DNA of 31,496 nucleotides from an uncultured Sutterella sp. (lineage in GTDB: Bacteria > Pseudomonadota > Gammaproteobacteria > Burkholderiales > Burkholderiaceae_F): assembly GCA_900546995.1 (NCBI GenBank), contig URFF01000013.1, forward strand, positions 1 through 31,496. Direction: 5' to 3'. Below, piece after piece: positions 1 through 7,071 of the stretch. A program made the position numbers and the translations under genes. The number at the start of each line of letters is the position of its first letter. Position 1 is the first letter of the stretch. The notes below the pieces were generated by a model. It saw only the letters and a list, made by a program, of their open reading frames with translations, did no database searches and was not told the DNA's origin.

Positions 1-57
1 ATTTATTTCAGATTTTCATTACCCCGACTGATAAAGGTTTGAAAATCTGAAATAAAT
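1..57. repeat. 18-bp perfect inverted repeat
   Basis: Positions 1-18 (ATTTATTTCAGATTTTCA) are repeated exactly as the reverse complement at 40-57, with a 21-base loop. As RNA this is a long AT-rich hairpin. It is not followed by a clean T-run, so it may be a terminator-like or transcript-stabilising structure at the end of a gene lying before the window, or the end of a small repeat element. The arms may continue beyond the left edge. Confidence 0.6.
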
Positions 58-80
58 TGCTTCACGTTGTATCCTTTTGT

Positions 81-109
81 TTGAAATTTGAGTGACTCGC
101 ATTATACGG
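81..109 (+). promoter_or_regulatory. sigma70-like promoter for tRNA-Gly
   Basis: TTGAAA (81-86) and TATACG (104-109) are separated by 17 bases, a plausible sigma70 -35/-10 pair. Transcription would start about 50 bases before the tRNA, in keeping with a processed 5' leader. This is motif reading only. Confidence 0.45.
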
Positions 110-167
110 CTTGCGAGAAGAGTTTCTTTTTTCAATCAAATTGATTAAAATCGGTTGCTCGATCAAT

Positions 168-241
168 GCGGATGTAGCTCAATGGTAGAGCAGAGGCTTC
201 CCAAGCCTATGACGAGGGTTCGATTCCCTTCATCCGCTCCA
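168..241 (+). tRNA. tRNA-Gly (anticodon CCC)
   Basis: The sequence folds as a complete cloverleaf: 7-bp acceptor stem GCGGATG/CATCCGC, D arm GCTC...GAGC, anticodon loop TTCCCAA giving anticodon CCC, T arm with TTCGATTC, and an encoded CCA end (239-241). It resembles the E. coli glyU type. The first anticodon-stem pair is a G-A mismatch. The last A of CCA is also the A of an upstream in-frame ATG of the trmB frame, which argues against that ATG being used. A terminator follows 19 bases later. Confidence 0.95.
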
Positions 242-260
242 TGCAATGTCTTCATCTGTT

Positions 261-284
261 ACGGACCCGAGTGTCCGTTTTTTT
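261..284 (+). terminator. Intrinsic terminator after tRNA-Gly
   Basis: The stem ACGGAC (261-266) / GTCCGT (273-278) is followed by a T-run. It ends only about 4 bases before the likely trmB ATG at 289, so trmB has no room for a conventional ribosome-binding site on a transcript that keeps this hairpin. Confidence 0.8.
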
Positions 285-288
285 ATAT

Positions 289-1011
289 ATGTCTGAGAAA
301 AAAGTATTAACACCTGAAGAAATCGAAATTCTCAAGAAAAAACATATTCGTAGTTTTACGTTACGTCGGGGACACATCAGTCAAGCGCAAAAGCGTGCCC
401 TTGACGAACTGTTACCCCATTATCAGGTGCAATATGAGCAAGCCGTCTTAAATGCCGAAGCTGTCTTTGGACGGAAGGCTCCTTTAGTACTTGAAATTGG
501 CTGCGGTATGGGAGAAACCACCGCCGCCATCGCCCAGATGCATCCGGAAATCAATTTTTTGGGTTGCGAAGTATTTACTGCCGGCGTTGGCGCGCTTGCC
601 AAACGCTTAGACGAAATGCAGTTGACAAATGTTCGCATCATTCAGCACGATGCGGTTGAAGTTGTCAAAGACATGATTGCTATGGATAGCCTTGATGGCG
701 TTCATATTTACTTCCCGGATCCCTGGCGTAAAGCTCGTCACCATAAGCGCCGTCTTGTTGCGCAACCCTTTATTCATGAATTGGTCTCTCGAATTCGTCC
801 GGGTGGCTATATTCACTGTGCGACGGACTGGGAAAACTATGCCGAGCAGATGCTGGAAGTTCTGTCGGGAGAGCCCCTTTTGAAAAATTTCTATGATGGC
901 TACTCCCCCATTATGGCCAATCCTATCACCGAGCGTCCGATGACAAAATTCCATGCCCGTGGCGAGCGCCTCGGTCATGGTGTTTGGGATTTAGTCTATC
1001 AGCGAGTTTAA
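289..1011 (+). CDS. trmB: tRNA (guanine-N7-)-methyltransferase TrmB
   Basis: Transfers a methyl group from S-adenosylmethionine to N7 of G46 in the variable loop of tRNAs; a soluble cytoplasmic enzyme. The 240-residue product shows the Rossmann SAM site LEIGCGMG (about 68-75), the family signature FPDPW (about 142-146) followed by the basic stretch KARHHKRR, an ATDW motif near 178, TKF near 218, and the conserved end RLGHGVWDL. Length matches E. coli TrmB (239). An ATG at 241 in the same frame overlaps the tRNA CCA end and would put the terminator inside the gene, so the ATG at 289 is preferred. No Shine-Dalgarno sequence is seen. uppP starts 6 bases after the stop, so the two genes are probably cotranscribed. 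Confidence 0.95.
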   Translation: MSEKKVLTPEEIEILKKKHIRSFTLRRGHISQAQKRALDELLPHYQVQYEQAVLNAEAVFGRKAPLVLEIGCGMGETTAAIAQMHPEINFLGCEVFTAGVGALAKRLDEMQLTNVRIIQHDAVEVVKDMIAMDSLDGVHIYFPDPWRKARHHKRRLVAQPFIHELVSRIRPGGYIHCATDWENYAEQMLEVLSGEPLLKNFYDGYSPIMANPITERPMTKFHARGERLGHGVWDLVYQRV

Positions 1012-1017
1012 TAACCC

Positions 1018-1872
1018 ATGTTTGACATTCTTTACCAATTCAAAGCGTTCGTTCTCGGCATCGTTGAAGGACTGACGGAATTTCTTCCGATTTCATCAAC
1101 CGGCCACTTGATCATTGCTGGGGATCTTTTGAATTTCCAAGGACCTGAGGTCAATACTTTTAGCATTGCCATTCAGGCCGGAGCCATTTTCGCTGTTTGC
1201 TGGTTTTACCGTGAACGACTCTTGCGAGTCATCACTGACTTTTGGAAGCCAGGCAAAGAGCGTCAATTAGTCATTAACCTCATTGTGGCTTTCTTACCGG
1301 CGGCTGTTTTAGGGGTTCTGTTTGCTGACCTGATCGAGTCTTATTTGTTTAATCCCATCAGCGTGGCCATGGCGCTGGTATTGGGTGGGTTGATTATCTT
1401 TTGGGTGGAAAATCGTCACGCCAGACTCAATATCAAGCCGCGTGTTCAAGAGATGGACGACATGAACGCTCGCGATGCGTTTTATGTGGGCTGCATGCAA
1501 TGTATCGCCATGATTCCGGGTACCAGTCGCTCTGGAGCAACCATTATTGGAGGGCTCGTTTTAGGGCTTTCGCGAAAAGCCGCAACAGAGTTTTCCTTCT
1601 TTTTGGCGATTCCGACCATTTTCGGTGCCACGATCTATTCGTTAGCCAAAATTTTCTTGCGTGTTTCCACTGAACAGACGTTTATTTGGACAACAAACAT
1701 GACTATTGGTTTTACAGTTGGCTTTGTGGTGTCCTTTATCAGCGCACTCATCGTTGTGAAGTGGTTATTACGTTATGTGTCAAGCAATGACTTCAAAGCC
1801 TTCGGCTGGTATCGCATTATTTTCGGATTGATCATTTTATTGACGCATTACACTGGACTCGTGACGTGGTAG
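1018..1872 (+). CDS. uppP: Undecaprenyl-diphosphatase UppP (BacA)
   Basis: Integral membrane phosphatase that recycles undecaprenyl pyrophosphate to the monophosphate carrier used for peptidoglycan and other surface polymers; overproduction of family members gives bacitracin resistance. The 284-residue product carries both family signatures: EGLTEFLPISSTGH (about 17-30, with the catalytic-region glutamates, serine and histidine) and PGTSRSG (about 167-173, containing the key arginine). Several hydrophobic helices follow the family pattern. E. coli UppP has 273 residues. The gene begins 6 bases after trmB and is presumably read from the same transcript. Confidence 0.95.
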   Translation: MFDILYQFKAFVLGIVEGLTEFLPISSTGHLIIAGDLLNFQGPEVNTFSIAIQAGAIFAVCWFYRERLLRVITDFWKPGKERQLVINLIVAFLPAAVLGVLFADLIESYLFNPISVAMALVLGGLIIFWVENRHARLNIKPRVQEMDDMNARDAFYVGCMQCIAMIPGTSRSGATIIGGLVLGLSRKAATEFSFFLAIPTIFGATIYSLAKIFLRVSTEQTFIWTTNMTIGFTVGFVVSFISALIVVKWLLRYVSSNDFKAFGWYRIIFGLIILLTHYTGLVTW

Positions 1873-1942
1873 GCGAAAAAATCGTATCTGAGTCTTTCCA
1901 AAATTGTATTTTTTTTGAATCTGATCCAAAATACTAAGTGTT

Positions 1943-2116
1943 CCCGCTAGGTGCAGGTTGCTTTAAGATTCCTTGTTCCAATGCTTATGCGAAATAGGTT
2001 GCTGGACTTGGGGCCGGCTGTGGGAGGTACGTGATGCTTCCCCGAAACCCGCTTCAGAGGCGACCGCTCTTGAATCTTCGGACTCAGGATGCAAGGCACC
2101 CCCTAACGGGAATTTT
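1943..2116 (+). ncRNA. ssrS: 6S RNA
   Basis: This stretch has the architecture of 6S RNA, the RNA that binds sigma70-RNA polymerase as a promoter mimic. The two ends pair: CCCGCTAGGTG (1943-1953) with CACCCCCTAACGGG ending at 2110, allowing one mismatch and a bulge. Further in, AAGATTC (about 1965-1971) pairs with GAATCTT (about 2073-2079), enclosing a long internal arm as expected around the central bubble. The 3' end runs into AATTTTTT. The length of about 170 bases and phrases such as CTTGAATCTTCGG resemble Burkholderiales 6S RNAs as I recall them. No convincing protein frame occupies the stretch. It fills most of the gap between uppP and tRNA-Thr. Exact ends are estimated. Confidence 0.8.
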
Positions 2117-2146
2117 TTGAGCCGATAAAAAATTTTTGAAAAAAGT

Positions 2147-2175
2147 TTGCAAATAAAATTTTCTTTCGGCATAAT
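2147..2175 (+). promoter_or_regulatory. sigma70-like promoter for tRNA-Thr
   Basis: TTGCAA (2147-2152) and CATAAT (2170-2175) are spaced by exactly 17 bases. The predicted start lies about 30 bases before the tRNA, and the leader contains a small CTCGC/GCGAG hairpin. Confidence 0.7.
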
Positions 2176-2211
2176 TCTGCTTCTCGCGATGAGCGAGGTT
2201 GAAAATGGAAA

Positions 2212-2287
2212 GCCGGTTTAGCTCAGTTGGTAGAGCAGCGCATTCGTAATGCGAAGGTCGGGAGTTCAAGTCTTCTAACCGGCACCA
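2212..2287 (+). tRNA. tRNA-Thr (anticodon CGT)
   Basis: Complete 76-base cloverleaf with encoded CCA: acceptor GCCGGTT/AACCGGC, D arm GCTC/GAGC, anticodon stem GCGCA/TGCG. with loop TTCGTAA giving anticodon CGT, and T arm with TTCAAGT. The T stem (GGGAG/CTTCT) contains two G-T wobble pairs. Confidence 0.95.
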
Positions 2288-2293
2288 TCACTT

Positions 2294-2321
2294 AAAAGCA
2301 CGTCCAAGCGACGTGTTTTTT
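2294..2321 (+). terminator. Intrinsic terminator after tRNA-Thr
   Basis: The stem CACGTC (2299-2304) / GACGTG (2310-2315) with loop CAAGC is flanked by A4 and followed by T6. It separates the tRNA transcript from metN. Confidence 0.85.
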
Positions 2322-2410
2322 GTTATCTGGAATTCCTTTTATACCCAGTCGGTGTGACCAGCCTTACAAATCGTGAGTTTGTCCTATTCCACTGATCGAA
2401 TTCATCGCTC

Positions 2411-3460
2411 ATGATTGATTTAAGCCACATATCACAACGCTTTTCCCTTCCTGACGGCAAAACAATGGATGCCGTCAAAGATGTCTCTATCCATATCAAT
2501 AAGGGAGAAATTTTCGGCATTATCGGTCGATCGGGTGCTGGAAAATCCACTTTGGTTCGTACCATTAATTTTTTAACGGCACCAACTGAAGGCAAAGTGA
2601 TCGTTAACGGTCAATGCTTAAACGAACTGTCCGCAGCCCAACTTCGCCAAACCCGTACGAAAATCGGCATGATTTTCCAGCAATTTAATTTGCTGAGCTC
2701 ACGCACCGTGTTCGATAACATCGCTTTACCGCTTGAGTTACACCATGTCGATCCCAAAATCATTACCGAAAAAGTCAATCATTTGATTGAATTAGTGGGA
2801 CTGACTGAACACAAAAATAAATATCCCCGTCAACTTTCAGGCGGTCAAAAGCAACGTGTCGGTATTGCACGCGCATTAGCGAACGATCCGATTGTTTTGC
2901 TTTCGGATGAAGCCACGAGCGCACTGGATCCAGAAACGACTCGCTCAACCTTAGAGTTACTTCAACGCATTAATCGCGATCTCGGCGTCACGATTGTCCT
3001 GATTACTCACGAAATGGAAGTGGTCAAACAAATCTGCGATCGCGTTGTTGTCATGGATCGTGGACAAATCGTCGAAAGTGGCACGGTTCTTGAAGTATTT
3101 CGTCACCCCAAACACCCCACCACTCGCGCCATGCTCGCCGATGTTGTCGTTCATGACATGCCTGAACGAATCTATCACTCCGTTCGTGAACGTATCGGAC
3201 AGGCAGCGCAGCGGGGGCACTATGCCCGTTTGCTGCATTTAACGTTTGTCGGAACCGAAGTGACTCAACCGGTGCTTTCGGCCATGACTCGACGCTTCGG
3301 TATCGACTTCAATATTCTCCAAGGTCAGGTGGAAGAACTCAAAGGCACCAGTTTCGGAATGCTGACCATTTTGGCTGAAAGTTCGGATGAAGCTAGTTAT
3401 CGGGCAGCGCTGCAATTTTTAACTGAAAATAAAGTGGATTACGAAGAGGTGGTACTGTGA
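2411..3460 (+). CDS. metN: Methionine ABC transporter ATP-binding protein MetN
   Basis: ATPase subunit of the MetNI(Q) importer, which takes up D- and L-methionine across the inner membrane. The 349-residue protein has Walker A GRSGAGKST (about 38-46), the Q-loop in MIFQQFNLLSSRTVF, the ABC signature LSGGQKQR, Walker B VLLSDEATSALDP, and the switch histidine in LITHE. A C-terminal domain of about 100 residues matches the NIL (ACT-like) domain by which methionine inhibits transport in this subfamily. It aligns closely over its whole length with E. coli MetN. The stop overlaps the metI start by 4 bases. No clear Shine-Dalgarno precedes the ATG. No binding-protein gene (metQ) is adjacent. Confidence 0.93.
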   Translation: MIDLSHISQRFSLPDGKTMDAVKDVSIHINKGEIFGIIGRSGAGKSTLVRTINFLTAPTEGKVIVNGQCLNELSAAQLRQTRTKIGMIFQQFNLLSSRTVFDNIALPLELHHVDPKIITEKVNHLIELVGLTEHKNKYPRQLSGGQKQRVGIARALANDPIVLLSDEATSALDPETTRSTLELLQRINRDLGVTIVLITHEMEVVKQICDRVVVMDRGQIVESGTVLEVFRHPKHPTTRAMLADVVVHDMPERIYHSVRERIGQAAQRGHYARLLHLTFVGTEVTQPVLSAMTRRFGIDFNILQGQVEELKGTSFGMLTILAESSDEASYRAALQFLTENKVDYEEVVL

Positions 3461-4110
3461 CACCTGAAATTATTTCCCTTTTAGGTGAGGGCTTCATCGA
3501 AACCGTCATTATGGTACTCGGTAGCGGTGTTATCGGCAGCATTATTGGCATTCCTCTCGGGGTTTTACTACACGTGACCGATAAAAGCGGCCTGATGCCG
3601 AAACTCGCGACCAATACGGTTGTCGGTGTTATTGTCAACGCCATTCGTTCGACACCATTTATCATCTTATTGGTTGCCATTTACCCTTTGACGCGATTAA
3701 TTGTCGGAACAACAATCGGCACGGCTGCGACATTAGTGCCTTTAGTGATTGGTGTTGCACCTTTTATTGCCCGTTTGGTTGAAACAAGCCTTCGTGAAGT
3801 TGATCGGGGGTTGATTGAAGCGGCTCAATCAATGGGTGCTTCTGATATGCAAATTATTCTGAAAGTTCTAATTCCCGAAGCGATGCCGGGCATCGTCGCT
3901 GCCATTACGATTGCCATCATCACACTGGTCGGTTATTCAGCCATGGCTGGAGCCATTGGTGGCGGCGGTCTGGGCGATATTGGGATCCGATATGGACACA
4001 ATCGCTACATGCCCGAAGTGATGTGGACGGTTGTTTTGATCTTGGTGGTTTTCGTGCAAGTCATTCAAAGCGTCGGCGACTGGTGTGTACGCAAAGTCTC
4101 CAAACGCTAA
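3457..4110 (+). CDS. metI: Methionine ABC transporter permease MetI
   Basis: Inner-membrane permease partner of MetN. It starts with GTG at 3457 inside the GTGA overlap with the metN stop, which indicates translational coupling. The 217-residue protein has about five transmembrane helices and the typical coupling-helix region EAAQSMGAS...ILKVLIPEAMPGI (about 128-150), where the permease contacts the ATPase, and ends with the family's GGGGLGD...YG region. E. coli MetI has the same length. The gene is followed by a hairpin shared with the convergent LapA-like gene. Confidence 0.93.
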   Translation: MTPEIISLLGEGFIETVIMVLGSGVIGSIIGIPLGVLLHVTDKSGLMPKLATNTVVGVIVNAIRSTPFIILLVAIYPLTRLIVGTTIGTAATLVPLVIGVAPFIARLVETSLREVDRGLIEAAQSMGASDMQIILKVLIPEAMPGIVAAITIAIITLVGYSAMAGAIGGGGLGDIGIRYGHNRYMPEVMWTVVLILVVFVQVIQSVGDWCVRKVSKR

Positions 4111-4124
4111 ATCGTCTGCTCTCA

Positions 4125-4153
4125 GAAAAAAGCCTCGGTACTTCTCCGAGGCT
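4125..4153 (-). terminator. Terminator between metI and the convergent LapA-like gene
   Basis: The perfect stem AGCCTCGG (4131-4138) / CCGAGGCT (4146-4153) has a 7-base loop. On the minus strand it is followed by a T-run (complement of the A-run at 4125-4131), so it primarily ends the minus-strand gene. On the plus strand the T-run is poor, but the hairpin may still mark the end of metNI mRNA. Confidence 0.85.
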
Positions 4154-4158
4154 TAATG

Positions 4159-4704
4159 CTATTTCTTCTCTGGATTGTTACTCGCCGGTGCTTCTTTATC
4201 GCGAACCTCAATGTGTTTTTCTGTAGCTAATTGAACCAATTGAGCCAGGCGATCTTCAACCTCTCCGACACTTGCGGAAAGAGAATTCACGGTCTCTTGC
4301 GTGCTTGAATCCATTGCTTCTTGCAAATTATCAATACGCGCAACTAATGCCGAATGGCGCGCGGCACTTTGATTTTGCAAATCCAGTAAATGTTTTTGTA
4401 AATCTGATTTGAGTTCAACATAGCGAGATCGTTCAGCCTTTTGAGCTAAGTCTCTGGCTTCCTGCAATTGTTTGTTAACACGACGCAACTCAAGCGATAA
4501 AGCAGCCTGTTGGACAAAGCCATAAATCAAACAAATCAAAATCACCAGCCCAGGCCCCAATAGCAAAATAAGCCCCAATGGCGCTTGGATTTGTGTATAG
4601 AGTAAATTGACCGTCACATCTGCCATCACCCCTTCCCAATTGACAATCAGGAAAATCGAGCAAAAGACGAAAAGCAAAAGCAAAAAGACTGTACGCAGAT
4701 GCAT
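4159..4704 (-). CDS. LapA-domain (DUF1049-like) inner-membrane protein with coiled coil
   Basis: The predicted 181-residue protein has two N-terminal transmembrane helices (about 4-24 and 40-64) joined by a short loop with NWEG and APLGL, the pattern of LapA/DUF1049 proteins. A long charged helical region (about 70-165) with heptad-like spacing and a KEAP...PEKK tail follows. E. coli LapA takes part in LPS assembly control, but that role cannot be read from this sequence; conserved Burkholderiales relatives are unnamed membrane proteins. The frame extends upstream to 4812, but the ATG at 4704 is chosen because AAAGGG lies 7 bases before it and the first helix begins right after it. It stands alone, convergent to metI and divergent from upp. 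Confidence 0.75.
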   Translation of the reverse strand: MHLRTVFLLLLFVFCSIFLIVNWEGVMADVTVNLLYTQIQAPLGLILLLGPGLVILICLIYGFVQQAALSLELRRVNKQLQEARDLAQKAERSRYVELKSDLQKHLLDLQNQSAARHSALVARIDNLQEAMDSSTQETVNSLSASVGEVEDRLAQLVQLATEKHIEVRDKEAPASNNPEKK

Positions 4705-4864
4705 CGTGGACCCTTTAAGCAAAAATAAACAGCACGGTGACACTGTAACACGAACGCTCGCAAAGCGATACCTCTCAGAAAAACAATGACACAAAACAAA
4801 AAAGATGACCATTTAGAGAAAAAATCGCTAAGATGAAACGGTTATTCAAAAAAGGAGTCTTTTT

Positions 4865-5512
4865 ATGTACCAAGATCCTCGTTTCCCGCATTTGCATATT
4901 GTTGATCATCCGCTAGTGCAACATAAACTCAGCTTTATGCGCGACAAAAACACCACAACACGAGACTTTCGTGCATTACTCAGAGAAATTGCTTTGCTCA
5001 TGGGTTATGAAGTCACCCGCAATTTAGAACTCACGACCCGAGAAATCGAAACCCCACTTTGCAAATTCAATGCACCTTTTTTGGCAAATAAAAAACCGGT
5101 TATTGTTCCGGTACTGCGTGCTGGTCTAGGAATGGCCGATGGCCTATTGGACTTGATGCCCTCAGCCCGTGTGGGTCATATCGGCATGTATCGGGACGAA
5201 AATAAACGCCCGGTCGAGTATTTAGTCAAACTACCCAATCTGAAAGATCGCACTTTCTTTGTTGTCGATCCGATGCTTGCCACCGGCTACTCTGCCGCTC
5301 ATGCCGTTGATGTTTTGAAAAAACGTGGTGTTGATGCTCAGCACATTATCTTTATGGCGTTAGTCTGTGCACCGGAAGGTGTTGCGACATTCCAATCACT
5401 GCATCCGGATATTGAGGTCTACACGGCAAGCCTTGATGATCACCTCAACGAGAACGCTTACATTGTCCCGGGATTGGGTGATGCCGGCGATCGTCTTTTC
5501 GGCACGCTTTAG
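4865..5512 (+). CDS. upp: Uracil phosphoribosyltransferase
   Basis: Cytoplasmic pyrimidine salvage enzyme that makes UMP from uracil and PRPP. The 215-residue product has the PRPP-binding loop VDPMLATGYSA (about 137-147) and the uracil-binding C-terminal motif YIVPGLGDAGDRLFGT. The loop reads ATGYS where E. coli Upp has ATGGS. A strong AAGGAG lies 7 bases before the ATG. It is a single-gene unit. No uracil permease gene is adjacent. Confidence 0.95.
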   Translation: MYQDPRFPHLHIVDHPLVQHKLSFMRDKNTTTRDFRALLREIALLMGYEVTRNLELTTREIETPLCKFNAPFLANKKPVIVPVLRAGLGMADGLLDLMPSARVGHIGMYRDENKRPVEYLVKLPNLKDRTFFVVDPMLATGYSAAHAVDVLKKRGVDAQHIIFMALVCAPEGVATFQSLHPDIEVYTASLDDHLNENAYIVPGLGDAGDRLFGTL

Positions 5513-5538
5513 ACAAGATTTTTCAAAACCACAAAACC

Positions 5539-5552
5539 GAGGGTTAACCCTC
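5539..5552. promoter_or_regulatory. Palindromic operator-like site 1
   Basis: GAGGGTTAACCCTC is a perfect 14-bp palindrome with no loop, so it suits a dimeric DNA-binding protein rather than an RNA hairpin. Its 12-bp core is repeated exactly 53 bp downstream. The regulator is unknown. Confidence 0.55.
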
Positions 5553-5592
5553 ATATTTGTTGAAAATTTGCTTATTTTTTAACCAATATACT

Positions 5593-5604
5593 AGGGTTAA
5601 CCCT
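5593..5604. promoter_or_regulatory. Palindromic operator-like site 2
   Basis: AGGGTTAACCCT, identical to the core of site 1. The centres are 53 bp apart, about five helical turns, which would place two bound dimers on the same face of the DNA. Confidence 0.55.
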
Positions 5605-5826
5605 TGATTTTAGAAAAATCTTTCTTAAATTAAGCTGAAAAAACCTCAAAACTTATGACATAACGCAAACCTTTTTCCTTCAGAATAGTGCAAGATACGC
5701 ACTGACGGAACGACTCTCCTGCTGCTGTGCCGGATTGTCTGTTTTGCGTTTTTGGAAAATGTCTCATTAAGTGCTTGGACCGCGCTTTAGGACTTAAACT
5801 TCTCTATAAAAGGTTAAAAAAACATC

Positions 5827-6618
5827 ATGTCGATGTATAGCTCTGATCAAGAAAAGTATTCCAATGTCCCCAACAGCGAAGAAATCATTGCTGGTGTGGA
5901 ATTGCGTAATGCTAAGCGCAAGAGCAGATGGCCTGCAATCTGTGACGTGGCTCAATCCGTCACGGGTTTGTTGTTGGGCATCTTCTTGTTCTGCCATATG
6001 GCTTTCACGTCTTCCATCCAATTGGGCAAGGACGTGTTCTGGAACTTGGTGGCCTTCTCCGGTGGTTACCCCATCAACGGTGAAGAAAACGCTTGGATGC
6101 ACGTCGTTTTGATCGGCGCCATCACGTTGCTCGTGATCATCCACGCTTTGATGGCTTTGCGTCGTTTCCCGACGAGCTATCGCATGTTCCATAACATCAA
6201 GAGCCAATATCAATTCATCGCTCACCGCGACACCACGTTGTGGATCGTTCAAATCGTGACGGCTGTTATCTTGACCGGCATGGTTTTCCCGCACGTGACC
6301 CCGATGTTGCTTGACCCGCATGCTATCGGACCGAACCTTTCTTCTGTTCACACCTACCATAACGGCTTGGTCTGGACGTTCATCTTCTTGTGCGCCACGG
6401 AATTGCACGGCATGATCGGTTTGTACCGCTTGGCCGTTAAGTGGGACGTTTGCTCCGGCAACCGCGAAGCTTTGCGCAAGGTGATGTACTGCGTGGTGGT
6501 CCTCATGATCGCCTGCGGTTCCATGACGATGTGGACGTACTACAGCAACGGTAAGGCTTTGGTTGAAAGCGGCGAACCGATCGTGAAGTACGAACCGATT
6601 AACAACTGGTGGAAGTAA
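5827..6618 (+). CDS. frdC: Fumarate reductase cytochrome b subunit (diheme FrdC type)
   Basis: Membrane anchor of a Wolinella-type quinol:fumarate reductase, which carries two b hemes and passes electrons from menaquinol to FrdB/FrdA. The 263-residue protein has five transmembrane helices. The four heme-ligand histidines of W. succinogenes FrdC (44, 93, 143, 182) correspond to H57 (FCHM), H106 (IIHA), H156 (FPHV) and H194 (ELHG), with almost constant spacing. Family phrases such as HRDTTLW are present. frdA and frdB are not next to it: a strong terminator follows directly, so this subunit is encoded alone. Codon use is strongly biased (AAG for lysine, TTG for leucine, GGT/GGC for glycine), suggesting high expression. 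A succinate dehydrogenase role is possible but less likely given the diheme type and anaerobic context. Confidence 0.88.
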   Translation: MSMYSSDQEKYSNVPNSEEIIAGVELRNAKRKSRWPAICDVAQSVTGLLLGIFLFCHMAFTSSIQLGKDVFWNLVAFSGGYPINGEENAWMHVVLIGAITLLVIIHALMALRRFPTSYRMFHNIKSQYQFIAHRDTTLWIVQIVTAVILTGMVFPHVTPMLLDPHAIGPNLSSVHTYHNGLVWTFIFLCATELHGMIGLYRLAVKWDVCSGNREALRKVMYCVVVLMIACGSMTMWTYYSNGKALVESGEPIVKYEPINNWWK

Positions 6619-6645
6619 TCTTCACGTTAGCTGTTAAGCTTTACG

Positions 6646-6676
6646 AAAAGCACGCAGTTTAGCTGCGTGCTTTTTT
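6646..6676 (+). terminator. Intrinsic terminator after frdC
   Basis: The stem GCACGCAG (6650-6657) / CTGCGTGC (6663-6670) is flanked by A4 and followed by T6. It shows that frdC is a monocistronic unit. Confidence 0.9.
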
Positions 6677-6717
6677 GTTAACATTAAAAATGTTAAAGAA
6701 CCATAAGGACAGAAATA

Positions 6718-7068
6718 ATGCAGCGCACACTTTATGTCATTTTGGCAGGATTGGGCTTGATTGCTTTAACGGGCTGTATGGCCAACTCTGTTAAGACCAC
6801 CGGTGAACAAGTCGTCATCGTGCAATCCATCCCAGAGCAATATCATTGCACTTACAAAGGTGAGGTTGCAGGCTCTCAAGGCAATTGGCTAACCGGCGGT
6901 TGGACAAGTAACCAAAATCTCGCCATCGGCGCTCGAAATGATTTACGAAACGAAGCAGGAAAACTCGGCGCCAATGTGGTGGTGATTGTTGAAACGCTAA
7001 ACAACACAAACGAAGACAATGAGTTGGAAAACGTCACTCATATTGGAAGAGCTTATCTTTGCCAGTAA
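6718..7068 (+). CDS. DUF4156-type small lipoprotein
   Basis: The 116-residue product begins with a lipoprotein signal peptide ending in LTGC (Cys20), so it should be lipidated and held at the outer or inner membrane. The mature part contains a segment around QGNWLTGGWTSNQNL followed by GARNDLRNEAGKLGANVVV, which I recognise as the DUF4156 pattern found in small proteobacterial lipoproteins of unknown function. Two further cysteines (about 44 and 115) could form a disulphide. AAGGA lies 8-9 bases before the ATG. It is read alone; the convergent regulator gene ends 3 bases beyond its stop, with no terminator hairpin visible between them. Confidence 0.8.
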   Translation: MQRTLYVILAGLGLIALTGCMANSVKTTGEQVVIVQSIPEQYHCTYKGEVAGSQGNWLTGGWTSNQNLAIGARNDLRNEAGKLGANVVVIVETLNNTNEDNELENVTHIGRAYLCQ

Positions 7069-7071
7069 CCA

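Larger units (their letters stand above)
5513..5826 (+). promoter_or_regulatory. 314-base upstream region of the fumarate reductase subunit gene
   Basis: This gene-free stretch is AT-rich in its first half and holds two identical palindromes (listed separately). No clear upp terminator and no convincing -35/-10 pair is seen. The last 130 bases (about 5695-5826) contain no palindrome and may be a long 5' leader. The nearest purine-rich site to the downstream ATG is AAAAGG at 5808-5813, 13 bases away, which is slightly long. Confidence 0.5.

Noticed and set aside
241..288. Upstream start of trmB at 241
   Set aside because: It overlaps the tRNA-Gly CCA end and would translate through the tRNA terminator; the ATG at 289 gives the normal family length.
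1963..2269. Two minus-strand ORFs across the uppP-tRNA-Thr gap
   Set aside because: They cross the 6S RNA candidate and the tRNA, have no ribosome-binding sites and resemble no protein.
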